Below are positions 1 to 6,395 of a stretch of 8,458 nt of DNA, in pieces. The position numbers were made by a program, and so were the translations under genes. The notes below the pieces were generated by a model. The model worked only from the letters and a program-made list of their open reading frames with translations, was not told the origin of the DNA and searched no databases. This DNA comes from Defluviicoccus vanus (GTDB lineage: Bacteria > Pseudomonadota > Alphaproteobacteria > Rhodospirillales > Defluviicoccaceae): NCBI RefSeq assembly GCF_014672695.1, contig NZ_CP053923.1, forward strand, positions 2,132,621-2,141,078, in the 5' to 3' direction. Numbering within the stretch: the first letter of the stretch is position 1; each line of letters begins with the position of its first letter.

Positions 1-42
1 GACAGCGCCGACAGAACTGGAGGCCGCCGCTGCCGGGCCTGA

Positions 43-1119
43 CCCCGTGGTGGTTTTCGCCTGGTCAAGCGCCTGTGCTCGCGCCGCAGCGACAACGCGT
101 ATTGGCTGGCCGAGACCTATTCAAGCGGACGGCCGCAGGTCAACCTGTTCATGCCGGCGCTGGTCGACTTCGACTACTGGCTCGGCTGTTCCAGCACCCG
201 CACCTCGATTGCCGATCAGGTCGTCGTCACCGAGAAAATCGCCGTGGCAAGCGGCGGCGCCATCCTTCCCCTCGTGCCGTACAATCCCTGGACCGACGCC
301 GTCAACGACGATGCGTCCATCCGTCTCGTCCGCGACGCGGTCGAAAACCGCGGCTTCGTCGGTGTGAAGATTTATCCGCCGATGGGCTACCTGCCGTACG
401 GCAATGCGTCCCTGCCACGCCAGGCCAACTGGCCGGGGTGGTGGCGCGTGCGCAACTTCGGATCGCGACTCGACGAAAAACTTCTCGCCCTCTACCTCTG
501 GTGCCGCGACAACGAAGTGCCGATCCTTGCCCACTCCAGCCACTCGCAGGGCGCGACGCCGGAGACAGCAATACTCGCCGGGCCGGCCGGCTGGCGGACG
601 GCGCTGGGTGCCTGTCCCGGGCTCAGGGTCTGCCTCGGGCACTTCGGCGGCGACAACGAATACTCGCAAGCTGAAAAGTTCGCCTGGGCGCACGAGTTCG
701 TCGCCCTGATGCGTGAGCCGCCGTCCACCAACCTCTACGCCGATCTCAGCTACCTCTCCGGCCTGCTCACCGACAGGGCGGACGTGGAGACGCTGCTGCG
801 GGGCGTCCTGTCGTCGGATATGGCTGGCCGCTTCATGTACGGCAGCGACTGGCATCTCCTCATGATCGAGCGGGATGCGCCATCCTACGCGACACGGCTC
901 GACGGATTTCTCGCCACGGTCGGCGATCCGGCGCAGCCGGCGGGCCTCAGGCGGAGCGTGTTCTTCGCAGCCGCCGCGACGTTTTACGGGCTGCGGTCGG
1001 GAGCCGCCACCCGTCGCCGCCTCGACGACTTCTACGCCCGCAACGAGGTCGCCCCGCCGCCGTGGATGAGGGCGCTCGACACCGACGGCGCGAATTCCCT
1101 CGCCTCATCCGCATCTTGA
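43..1119 (+). CDS. Amidohydrolase-family (TIM-barrel) metal-dependent hydrolase, 5' partial/frameshifted
   Basis: The frame is open from base 43 to TGA 1117-1119, but no ATG, GTG or TTG occurs before ATG 151. Residues upstream of that ATG (…SDNAYWLAETYSSG…) look like genuine protein, so 151 is probably not the true start. Counting from Met151, the features are GVKIYPP (71-77), a likely metal-site HSSHS (128-132), CLGHFGG with His164, and MYGSDWH (229-235) whose Asp233 matches the conserved late-barrel aspartate of the amidohydrolase superfamily. The N-terminal HxH metal motif of the family is not in the window. Just upstream, another frame reads TELEAAAAGPD, and one extra C in the C-run at 43-46 joins it to PRGGFRLVKRL. 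The gene therefore probably extends off the left edge with an indel. It is the first visible gene of a run with the lipoprotein and peptidase downstream. Substrate is unknown. The family call is fairly secure, the exact activity is not. Confidence 0.75.
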   Translation, partial: PRGGFRLVKRLCSRRSDNAYWLAETYSSGRPQVNLFMPALVDFDYWLGCSSTRTSIADQVVVTEKIAVASGGAILPLVPYNPWTDAVNDDASIRLVRDAVENRGFVGVKIYPPMGYLPYGNASLPRQANWPGWWRVRNFGSRLDEKLLALYLWCRDNEVPILAHSSHSQGATPETAILAGPAGWRTALGACPGLRVCLGHFGGDNEYSQAEKFAWAHEFVALMREPPSTNLYADLSYLSGLLTDRADVETLLRGVLSSDMAGRFMYGSDWHLLMIERDAPSYATRLDGFLATVGDPAQPAGLRRSVFFAAAATFYGLRSGAATRRRLDDFYARNEVAPPPWMRALDTDGANSLASSAS

Positions 1120-1131
1120 CGATTTCGCAAC

Positions 1132-1136
1132 GGAGA
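1132..1136 (+). promoter_or_regulatory. Ribosome binding site fixing the lipoprotein start
   Basis: GGAGA lies 6 nt upstream of ATG 1143. It selects this ATG over an in-frame ATG at 1062 that lies inside the amidohydrolase gene, and the resulting N-terminus is a clean lipoprotein signal peptide. Confidence 0.6.
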
Positions 1137-1142
1137 AAATAC

Positions 1143-2177
1143 ATGCGAAAATCAGCCGCCCGATGCGCGACACGACTGGGCGCCCTGATCGCAGCAACCA
1201 CCGTCTCGGGCTGCGCGATCTTCCTCCCGCCTCACTCGAAATCTAACTTTCGGGAGGAGGAGGAGGTCAAGATCGAGATGATCAAGACCTGCGAAGAACT
1301 CAACCAAGACATCCAGGCTGTGTTCACTGACGCGGGCGATTCACCAAAATATGACCCGTACGAAAAAGTATTCGGGCCGAAGTGTGTACAGCTCCAGGAA
1401 CCCGCGCGAGGCGGCGGGAGGGAATCCGCTGTCGCTGCCGCTGTTGTCGCCGCGGCGGTCGGCCTCGCCGTCGACTACGTTCACGATCAGCTGAAGAAGG
1501 AAGCGACCCTCTACGAAGCGCAGTGGGAACAGCGCATCGCCCGCGATGATTTCTGGTCCGCCGGACAGATGAAGTACGTAGGCTTTCGGGTCACCCGCAC
1601 GGTCGAGGGCAAACCGGGCAAACCGGCGACGACCGCCGTCTTCGCCTTCCACCCCTCGCAGGACGGACAGTTCTTCCTCGTCGCGCCGATGGTGTATCGG
1701 CTTGAGCGGGCGAAGGCGAAGGTGTTAAGCGACGAATGGGAGACGGTCGCGACCCCGTGGGTCCTGCTGACCTTCCCCGGCAAGTTTGCCCGGATCGCCG
1801 GGCACTCGATCGACGCCCAGGTCGCGGTAGAGATGGCGGCGTTCTGGCTCGGCAAGGACGACGACAGACGGACCGAGAGCATCGCCGCGTTCGTCCTGCC
1901 GATCAGGGGGTACAACCTTGACAAGAACCGAGTGCTCACTCCCGGCGACGGCTTGCCGGCGTCACCCGTCGGCTGGCTCGCGGCGGTGCCCCGCAGCAGG
2001 GGAGCCGACTCGCCGGCGCCGGCCGGCAATTTCACGCTGAAGGTGCTGGTCACCGAAAAGGACACGTCGAACGCCCAGCAGCTCCTGGTGCAGGCGGCCG
2101 ACAAGCTCCAGGAACAGAAGCCGGCGGTCCAGAACTACATCCTCAAGGGCCTCGGCGTCGGAACACCCGTCAACTAG
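1143..2177 (+). CDS. Predicted lipoprotein of unknown function (344 aa)
   Basis: Starting at ATG 1143, the protein opens with a basic N-terminus (MRKSAARCATR), a hydrophobic core (LGALIAATT) and a lipobox VSGC with Cys24. This is a type II signal peptide predicting lipidation and export. After a charged stretch (REEEEVKIE, 37-45), residues about 96-110 form a second Ala/Val-rich hydrophobic segment (AVAAAVVAAAVGLAV), either a membrane helix or a buried helix, followed by a charged helical region. The C-terminal half (about 140-330) has alternating hydrophobic strands (FRVTRTVEGK, FFLVAPMVYRLE, FTLKVLVTEKD) suggesting a beta-rich domain. I do not recognise the family. It sits 23 nt after the amidohydrolase and ends 11 nt before the peptidase gene, so it is probably co-transcribed with both. 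A role as envelope-anchored partner of one neighbour is inference only. Confidence 0.7.
   Translation: MRKSAARCATRLGALIAATTVSGCAIFLPPHSKSNFREEEEVKIEMIKTCEELNQDIQAVFTDAGDSPKYDPYEKVFGPKCVQLQEPARGGGRESAVAAAVVAAAVGLAVDYVHDQLKKEATLYEAQWEQRIARDDFWSAGQMKYVGFRVTRTVEGKPGKPATTAVFAFHPSQDGQFFLVAPMVYRLERAKAKVLSDEWETVATPWVLLTFPGKFARIAGHSIDAQVAVEMAAFWLGKDDDRRTESIAAFVLPIRGYNLDKNRVLTPGDGLPASPVGWLAAVPRSRGADSPAPAGNFTLKVLVTEKDTSNAQQLLVQAADKLQEQKPAVQNYILKGLGVGTPVN
1252..1267 (+). promoter_or_regulatory. Internal Shine-Dalgarno-like purine run
   Basis: A GGAGG-repeat purine run ending in AGGAGGT (1261-1267) lies 10 nt before an in-frame ATG at 1278, which is Met46 of the lipoprotein. Initiation there would give a protein lacking the signal peptide and lipobox. 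The run may simply encode the Glu stretch at residues 38-41. Confidence 0.25.
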
Positions 2178-2188
2178 GGGGAAGGGCT

Positions 2189-3403
2189 ATGGCGACCACC
2201 GATCCGAACCTCGCGCGACAGTTTCTTCACAGCTTCTCCCGTACTCTGGAGGGGGCGGAAGCCGCGACGCGTGGGCTGCGTGATCAGGGTGACGTGAGGA
2301 GCAAGATTGATGCCTGCCGCCAGGGGCTGGCTTTGATCCGGGAGAAGGCGGAACGCCGCAGCACCGGGGCGTCATCGGGGCTGGAGAGCTTGGCCGCACC
2401 CGCGTCGGCGTCGCCGCCGCCAACCCGCGATGCGCACGACGACGTCGTCGGCGACGCTGAGAAAGGGCTGTCCCGCCTCCTGGCCGAGGGCGAGAGTGCC
2501 CGGCTGTCGCGCGCGGAAGCGTTCGGCCTGGAAGTCGTTCTCCTCACCGACGGCAGCCGGCCATCGCTGTTCGTGCAGAACGATAGCATCGACTTCGCGG
2601 AGAGATGGAACGCGGCGACGGCAGGCAACTGGCGGACACGGCTGCAGGCGAGACTGCCGCGCATCCGGGACGCGCTGCGCTCGGTCGGGCGTGTCGATCT
2701 CGTCGATGGCAGCCAGCGCAACGCCATCGGCACCGCCTTCCTCATCGCGCCGAACCGGGTCCTGACCAATAAGCACGTGCTGCAGGACATCGCCTTCCGC
2801 GACGGCGGGCAATGGCGGTTCATCGGCCGGATCGAAGTCGAGTTCGCCGGTGAGCTCGACGTGCGGCGCGAGAGGCTCTGCCTCGTTACCGGCGTGCATT
2901 TCGCCAGTCGCGACGCAATCAGCGAGGACATCGAGTTGGCGAAGATGGACGTGGCGATCCTCGACATCGCTCCCGCCGGAAGCGACCCGCTCCCGCCGCC
3001 GCTCTCCATTCTCGCCGACGATACGGAGCTCGTGCGCGGCGCCGAGACGTATCTCGTCGGGTACCCGGCGGTGGCCGACGACGCTCTCTCGAGCGAGGAC
3101 GTCAGACGCACCTTCGGGACGGCGATCTACGGCCGGAAGCGGCTTTCCCCGGGCACCGTCATCGACGGACCGCTGACCTTCGAGGACGGCAACACCCCCA
3201 ACCGCGTGTTCACCCATGACTGCTCGACACTGGGCGGCAGCTCCGGGTCGTGTGTGCTCGACCTGTTCGAAGGCGGACGCTACGCCGTCGGCCTGCATTT
3301 CGGCGGATTGAAGGAGGCGGGCGCCAACTACGCACACGCCCTGCAGCGCCTGCGCGACCCCCTCGAGGCCGCGGGCGCGACGTACGCGACACCTCGGGGC
3401 TGA
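2189..3403 (+). CDS. Trypsin-like (chymotrypsin-fold) serine peptidase with N-terminal extension
   Basis: This is a 404-aa protein starting at ATG 2189 behind a strong GGGGGAAGGG ribosome-binding stretch (2177-2186). Residues about 178-375 form a trypsin-like peptidase domain. The triad is visible: His196 in GTAFLIAPNRVLTNKHV, Asp254 in KMDVAILDI, and Ser352 in the GGSSGS motif, with a conserved-looking Gly-Leu-His-Phe-Gly-Gly following at 368-373. Cys345 and Cys355 flank the serine. There is no signal peptide or membrane segment, so it is probably cytosolic. Residues 1-60 are predicted helical and rich in Arg/Glu, 60-85 is a low-complexity Ala/Ser/Pro linker, and about 100-170 (AFGLEVVLL…RPSLFVQND) is a small domain seen before similar bacterial trypsin-like domains, as I remember them. 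The extension could be an adaptor or sensor. It is the last gene of the probable operon. Substrate unknown. Confidence 0.85.
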   Translation: MATTDPNLARQFLHSFSRTLEGAEAATRGLRDQGDVRSKIDACRQGLALIREKAERRSTGASSGLESLAAPASASPPPTRDAHDDVVGDAEKGLSRLLAEGESARLSRAEAFGLEVVLLTDGSRPSLFVQNDSIDFAERWNAATAGNWRTRLQARLPRIRDALRSVGRVDLVDGSQRNAIGTAFLIAPNRVLTNKHVLQDIAFRDGGQWRFIGRIEVEFAGELDVRRERLCLVTGVHFASRDAISEDIELAKMDVAILDIAPAGSDPLPPPLSILADDTELVRGAETYLVGYPAVADDALSSEDVRRTFGTAIYGRKRLSPGTVIDGPLTFEDGNTPNRVFTHDCSTLGGSSGSCVLDLFEGGRYAVGLHFGGLKEAGANYAHALQRLRDPLEAAGATYATPRG

Positions 3404-3568
3404 CCTCGGCGCGGTAGCAACCATTAAGAAAAATAAAGGGCCATTTGTCCCACGGGGTTCGGCGGCGATGGCGGTGGGGTCGGTCGCCGGCAGGTGTCGG
3501 CGACGCCCGCTCGTAGCTCGCACGCTACTACACGGCATTGGCTAATGCGCTGATCAACACTCTCTTAG
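3404..3568. other. Intergenic gap between the operon and the IS cluster
   Basis: There is no convincing gene here. A short AT-rich patch (about 3421-3437) follows the peptidase stop. A hairpin GTCGCCG/CGGCGAC (3483-3489 and 3498-3504, 8-nt loop) and a smaller GTAGC/GCTAC hairpin (3513-3528) are present. Neither has a T-tract, so neither is a good intrinsic terminator. The gap ends at TTAG (3565-3568), which fits the YTAR target preference of IS701-type elements. Confidence 0.4.
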
Positions 3569-3580
3569 TACTACAGTTGC
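3569..3580 (+). repeat. IS701 left terminal inverted repeat
   Basis: TACTACAGTTGC is the exact reverse complement of 4971-4982. The stop codon of the out-of-frame transposase C-terminus (TAG, complement of 3571-3573) lies inside it. Confidence 0.75.
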
Positions 3581-3761
3581 GTTTCTAGTCGTTTCTTGCG
3601 GTGACTGCTGGCGGCTGTCGTTTGGTGGCTGCGGCGCCATCGTGAGCAGGCCCAGACGAAGGCGGGATGGGTTTTCGCCCGGAACAGGATCCTTTCGAGC
3701 ATGTGGCGGATTTCCGGCGTGGCGAGCGGGACGGTCATGCGGCCGCGGCGGCCGGACTCGT
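3571..3761 (-). pseudogene. Out-of-frame C-terminus of the IS701 transposase
   Basis: After the main frame stops at 3735-3737, the -1 frame carries what looks like the normal end of the protein: MTVPLATPEIRHMLERIL beginning at ATG 3738, then AFVWACSRWRRSHQ, ending at TAG 3571-3573. The SRWRRxHQ motif is typical of the C-terminus of these transposases. Adding one A to the A-run on the coding strand (T-run at 3761-3764) joins this to the main frame as DKRDKNESGRRGRMTVP and gives a protein of about 450 aa, near the usual family length. The alternative is -1 translational frameshifting on AAAAC. Confidence 0.7.
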
Positions 3762-4919
3762 TTTGTCCCGTTTATCGAAGGCGATCCGGCGCTGGTCGGC
3801 CGACAATTTGGCGAGGAAGGCGGCGGCAGCGAGGACCAGGCTCATGTGGCGATGCCATCCGTGCCAGGAGCGCGCCTCGCAGTGATCGAGGCCGAGGTCG
3901 TCCTTCGCCCGCAGGAAGCACTCCTCGATCGTCCAGCGGAGGCCTGCGGCAGCGGCAAGCTCGGGCAGGGACGTGCCTTGCCGGGCATAGGCAAGGTAAT
4001 AGGCGAGTGCTTGCGCATCACGCCGGCTGCGGCGGATGAGCAGCCAGCGCTCGAAACCGTCATCCGTCGACCATCCGAGCGGCAGCCTTGCCCAGTCGTA
4101 GAGCCTTGGACCCTTCGCCCCCTCGCCGGCGGTCAGCGACGACCACGCATCGTCCGCCAGCGTGTCCAGCATGGTGGCAGGGTCGGTCTGGACGAGGGTC
4201 CCGTCCTCGAGGAAGCGAAGGGTGTGGTTGGAGCGTACGGCAAGGACATAAGGCTGGCCGCGGCCCTCGAGCAGGTGCCGGAGTTGACTGTCCGAGCCGT
4301 AGAGCGCATCGGCGAGAACCCAGGCGCAAGGCGGGCCGGCGTCGAGCGTCCGCTCGATCATCTCCCGCGCCATCGCCGGCTTGGTCTTGAATTCGACGTC
4401 GTCCGGCACGGCGGCCGTCCGGCGGCGCGTCGCATCGTCCGCCCAGTCTTTCGGCAGGTACAGCTGCCGGTCGATGAGCGCGTGGCCCCAGCGGCTGGCG
4501 TAGGCGACGAAAACGCCGACCTGGCAGTTCTCGATCCGGCCGGCGGTGCCCGAGTACTGACGGCCGACACCCACCGAGTGCCGGCCCTTCTTCAGGAAAC
4601 CGGTCTCATCGACAACGAGCACGCCGCCCGGATCACCCAGCGCGTTCGTCACGTACCCGCGCACCAGATCGCGAAGCTGGTCTGCCGACCATGAACTGCG
4701 TCCGAGCAGTGACTGGAGGCGATAGGGTGCCTCGAGGCCCGCCTGTTCGGCCAGCATCCAGCCGGTCTTGCGCGATGCCGCCGAGAACAGCCCGTCGATG
4801 AACATCCCGGCCGAACGGCGCGTCTCCGCCCGCCCCAGCGCCGGCGCGATCACCCGCCTCAACCCCTCGAGCTCCGCCTTCCAATCAACAAGCGTGCCCG
4901 CCCATTCCGCCACACCCAT
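3735..4919 (-). CDS. IS701-family DDE transposase (394 aa in this frame, C-terminus shifted)
   Basis: Catalyses cut-and-paste movement of the surrounding element. From the chosen start (ATG at 4919) the DDE residues are Asp104 in VVDETGFLKKG, Asp204 in LADALYGSD, and Glu332 in LRWTIEECF. The blocks HSVGVGRQYSGTAG, LYLPKDWADD, VEFKTKP and RSWHGWHRH are characteristic of IS701. The start is supported by GGGAGGG (4926-4932 on the complement) 6 nt upstream. An earlier in-frame ATG at 4955 has no such site. The frame ends early in an Ala run (TGA, 3735-3737), and the expected ~65 C-terminal residues follow in the -1 frame, so the gene has a one-base defect as written. The catalytic core is complete. 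Family call is firm, activity is uncertain. Confidence 0.9.
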   Translation of the reverse strand: MGVAEWAGTLVDWKAELEGLRRVIAPALGRAETRRSAGMFIDGLFSAASRKTGWMLAEQAGLEAPYRLQSLLGRSSWSADQLRDLVRGYVTNALGDPGGVLVVDETGFLKKGRHSVGVGRQYSGTAGRIENCQVGVFVAYASRWGHALIDRQLYLPKDWADDATRRRTAAVPDDVEFKTKPAMAREMIERTLDAGPPCAWVLADALYGSDSQLRHLLEGRGQPYVLAVRSNHTLRFLEDGTLVQTDPATMLDTLADDAWSSLTAGEGAKGPRLYDWARLPLGWSTDDGFERWLLIRRSRRDAQALAYYLAYARQGTSLPELAAAAGLRWTIEECFLRAKDDLGLDHCEARSWHGWHRHMSLVLAAAAFLAKLSADQRRIAFDKRDKTSPAAAAA

Positions 4920-4925
4920 CCGTCG

Positions 4926-4932
4926 CCCTCCC
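4926..4932 (-). promoter_or_regulatory. Ribosome binding site of the IS701 transposase
   Basis: The complement reads GGGAGGG, 6 nt before ATG 4919. It favours that start over ATG 4955. Confidence 0.5.
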
Positions 4933-4970
4933 ACAGCCGCAGGCAACGGAACCATATTAGAGGATAAAAT

Positions 4971-4982
4971 GCAACTGTAGTA
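4971..4982 (-). repeat. IS701 right terminal inverted repeat
   Basis: GCAACTGTAGTA is the exact reverse complement of 3569-3580. It is followed by GTAG and then the IS630 remnant. Confidence 0.75.
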
Positions 4983-4998
4983 GTAGAGCGTGATGAGA

Positions 4999-5088
4999 TC
5001 AAGTTCGAGCGTAGCCGCTGTTGACGAGGTAGTTTGCGCATTCGGTGGCTGAGACGCTGTCGAGGATGCGGGCGATGGCGGTGCAGAC
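4999..5088 (-). pseudogene. IS630-family transposase, C-terminal piece (split by the IS4 element)
   Basis: Read on the complement from 5088, this encodes VCT-AIARILDSVSATECANYL, then VNSGYART and TGA (4999-5001). The ending xxECANYxxxxGY is a hallmark of IS630-family transposases in alphaproteobacteria. It joins in frame to the larger piece at 6387-6653 (…ERTRDAVCT) once the IS4 element and one 9-bp repeat are removed. The 13 bp from 4986 to the stop (GAGCGTGATGAGA) follow a TA and may be the tip of the IS630 element, which inserts at TA. That boundary is inference. Confidence 0.8.
5080..5088 (+). repeat. 9-bp target duplication, left copy
   Basis: GGTGCAGAC, identical to 6387-6395. It flanks the IS4 element immediately. 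Nine base pairs is usual for several IS4-family elements such as IS10 and IS50. Confidence 0.9.
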
Positions 5089-5107
5089 CTCAGGAATCCC
5101 CTCATTT
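5089..5107 (+). repeat. IS4 left terminal inverted repeat
   Basis: CTCAGGAATCCCCTCATTT. The complement of 6368-6386 reads CTCATCAATCCCCTCATTT. They differ only at positions 5 and 6. Confidence 0.88.
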
Positions 5108-5208
5108 TGAGTTTTTTGATACGGATCAATGGGTTGCTACGGATGAGCTTTGCGGCGGCGGTCGGTTATGCAGGGTGAGAGGAAGGTTTCGAGGGTTGGG
5201 GTGGGGAA

Positions 5209-6369
5209 GTGAACGGGGTAGCGCGTCCTGAGTTTCGTTTGACCGACGTTCGTCGGTTTCTTGATGGGGTTTTCGCGGGGCATGTTCACGCCAAACGGAT
5301 CGCGTCGCTGGCCAACGGCACGCTGGGGGTGATGACCGGTGCGTCGCTGGCGGTTTCGATGATCGGCCATGCGTTGGCGCAGGCGCGGGGATTGCTGACC
5401 AAGCATGCGGTCAAACAGGTCGACAGGCTGCTGAGCAACGCCGGCGTCTCCGTCTGGGAGATGTTCGGGCAATGGGTTCCGGAGGCGGTTGGCGGCCGCA
5501 AGGAAATCGTCGTCGCCATGGACTGGACCGATTTCGACGCCGACGGGCAGGCGACGCTGGCGCTCAATCTGGTGACCGGGCACGGCCGGGCGACGCCGCT
5601 GTTGTGGCTGACGATGCTGAAGGCGGAACTGGCGGGCCAGCGCAACGCCATCGAGGATGCGTGTCTCGGCCGCCTTGCCGGGGTGCTGCCGGCGGCGACG
5701 ACGGCGACGATCCTCGCCGACCGCGGCTTCGGCGACCGCAAACTGTTCGATTATCTGACGAAATTGGGCTTCGCCTATGTCATCCGGTTCCGCGGCGACA
5801 TCCGCGTCGACGCCGCCGACGGAGAAAGCCGGGCGGCGGCCGAGTGGGTCGGCAAGGGCGGCCGGGCGCGCCATCTGCGCGGCGCCTCGGTCACTGCCGC
5901 CGCGCAACCGGTCGGCGCCGTCGTCTGTGTCCACGCCAAGGCGATGAAGGAGCCCTGGTGTTTGGCGACGAGCAAGGCAGACGCATCGGCCCGCGAAATC
6001 GTCAACCTCTACGCCAGACGCTGGACCATCGAGCCCAGCTTCCGCGACACCAAGGATCTGCGCTTCGGCATGGGGCTCGGCGCCGTGCGCATCGGCGATC
6101 CGCAGCGCCGCGACCGCCTGCTCCTGCTCAACGCCTTCGCCGTGCTGTTCCTCACCCTGCTCGGCGAGGCCGGCGAAGCGCTCGGCATGGACCGCCACCT
6201 CAAGGTCAACACCGCCAAACGCCGAACCCATTCCCTGTTCCGCCAGGGCTGCATGCTCTACGACCTCATCCCGGCCATGCCCGAACCCCGTCTCCGGCCG
6301 TTGATCGAAAGGTTCCTCGAAATGCTAAAAAACAAACCAATCACCGCCCAACTGACGAACATAGCTTAA
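5209..6369 (+). CDS. IS4-family DDE transposase (386 aa)
   Basis: Carries out transposition of the 1298-bp element. The DDE residues are Asp105 (VAMDWTDFD), Asp171 (ILADRGFGDRKLF) and Glu275. The family's Y-(2)-R-(3)-E-(6)-K signature is exact at Tyr268, Arg271, Glu275 and Lys282 in LYARRWTIEPSFRDTKD. The N-terminal ~90 residues are helical, consistent with end-binding. The start is GTG 5209: an in-frame TGA at 5176-5178 closes the frame upstream and no ATG or TTG lies between. Only a G-rich stretch immediately before it serves as a possible ribosome site, so translation may be weak, as is common for transposases. TAA (6367-6369) overlaps the right inverted repeat by two bases. No frameshift or missing motif is visible. 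Confidence 0.93.
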   Translation: MNGVARPEFRLTDVRRFLDGVFAGHVHAKRIASLANGTLGVMTGASLAVSMIGHALAQARGLLTKHAVKQVDRLLSNAGVSVWEMFGQWVPEAVGGRKEIVVAMDWTDFDADGQATLALNLVTGHGRATPLLWLTMLKAELAGQRNAIEDACLGRLAGVLPAATTATILADRGFGDRKLFDYLTKLGFAYVIRFRGDIRVDAADGESRAAAEWVGKGGRARHLRGASVTAAAQPVGAVVCVHAKAMKEPWCLATSKADASAREIVNLYARRWTIEPSFRDTKDLRFGMGLGAVRIGDPQRRDRLLLLNAFAVLFLTLLGEAGEALGMDRHLKVNTAKRRTHSLFRQGCMLYDLIPAMPEPRLRPLIERFLEMLKNKPITAQLTNIA

Positions 6370-6386
6370 ATGAGGGGATTGATGAG
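6368..6386 (-). repeat. IS4 right terminal inverted repeat
   Basis: AAATGAGGGGATTGATGAG, the partner of 5089-5107 with two mismatches. Confidence 0.88.
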
Positions 6387-6395
6387 GGTGCAGAC
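6387..6395 (+). repeat. 9-bp target duplication, right copy
   Basis: GGTGCAGAC, identical to 5080-5088. It lies directly after the right inverted repeat of the IS4 element. Confidence 0.9.

Larger units (their letters stand above)
3569..4982 (-). mobile_element. IS701-family insertion sequence, about 1.41 kb
   Basis: Ends are set by a 12-bp perfect inverted repeat, TACTACAGTTGC at 3569-3580 and its complement at 4971-4982. They enclose one minus-strand transposase of IS701 type. Flanks are TTAG on the left and GTAG on the right. IS701 elements usually duplicate 4 bp (YTAR), so the duplication is either mutated by one base or the right flank was altered when the neighbouring IS630 element arrived. 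Confidence 0.75.
5089..6386 (+). mobile_element. Complete IS4-family insertion sequence, 1298 bp
   Basis: Bounded by 19-bp inverted repeats (17 of 19 matching) and an exact 9-bp direct repeat, with a single full-length + strand transposase. Between the left repeat and the GTG start, bases 5108-5208 hold no gene. The element interrupts an IS630-family transposase, so it arrived after that element. Intact ends, duplication and reading frame suggest a comparatively recent, possibly still mobile copy. Confidence 0.9.

Noticed and set aside
3483..3504. Hairpin GTCGCCG/CGGCGAC after the peptidase gene as a terminator
   Set aside because: It has only a 7-bp stem with an 8-nt loop and no following T-tract, so it is not convincing.
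2372..3538. Long open frame on the minus strand opposite the peptidase gene (388 codons)
   Set aside because: It is antisense to a gene with a complete catalytic triad, has no recognisable domain, and long antisense frames are expected in GC-rich DNA.
3642..4694. Long + strand open frame opposite the IS701 transposase
   Set aside because: It is a shadow of the transposase, which has clear DDE motifs on the other strand.
4974..5002. Hybrid promoter-like boxes on the minus strand, TTGATC and TACAGT with 17-bp spacing, facing the IS701 transposase
   Set aside because: Each box matches the consensus at only 4 of 6 positions, so it could easily be chance.
5137..6231. Long minus-strand open frame opposite the IS4 transposase
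   Set aside because: It is a His/Arg/Gln-rich shadow with no domain, and it crosses the IS end structure.
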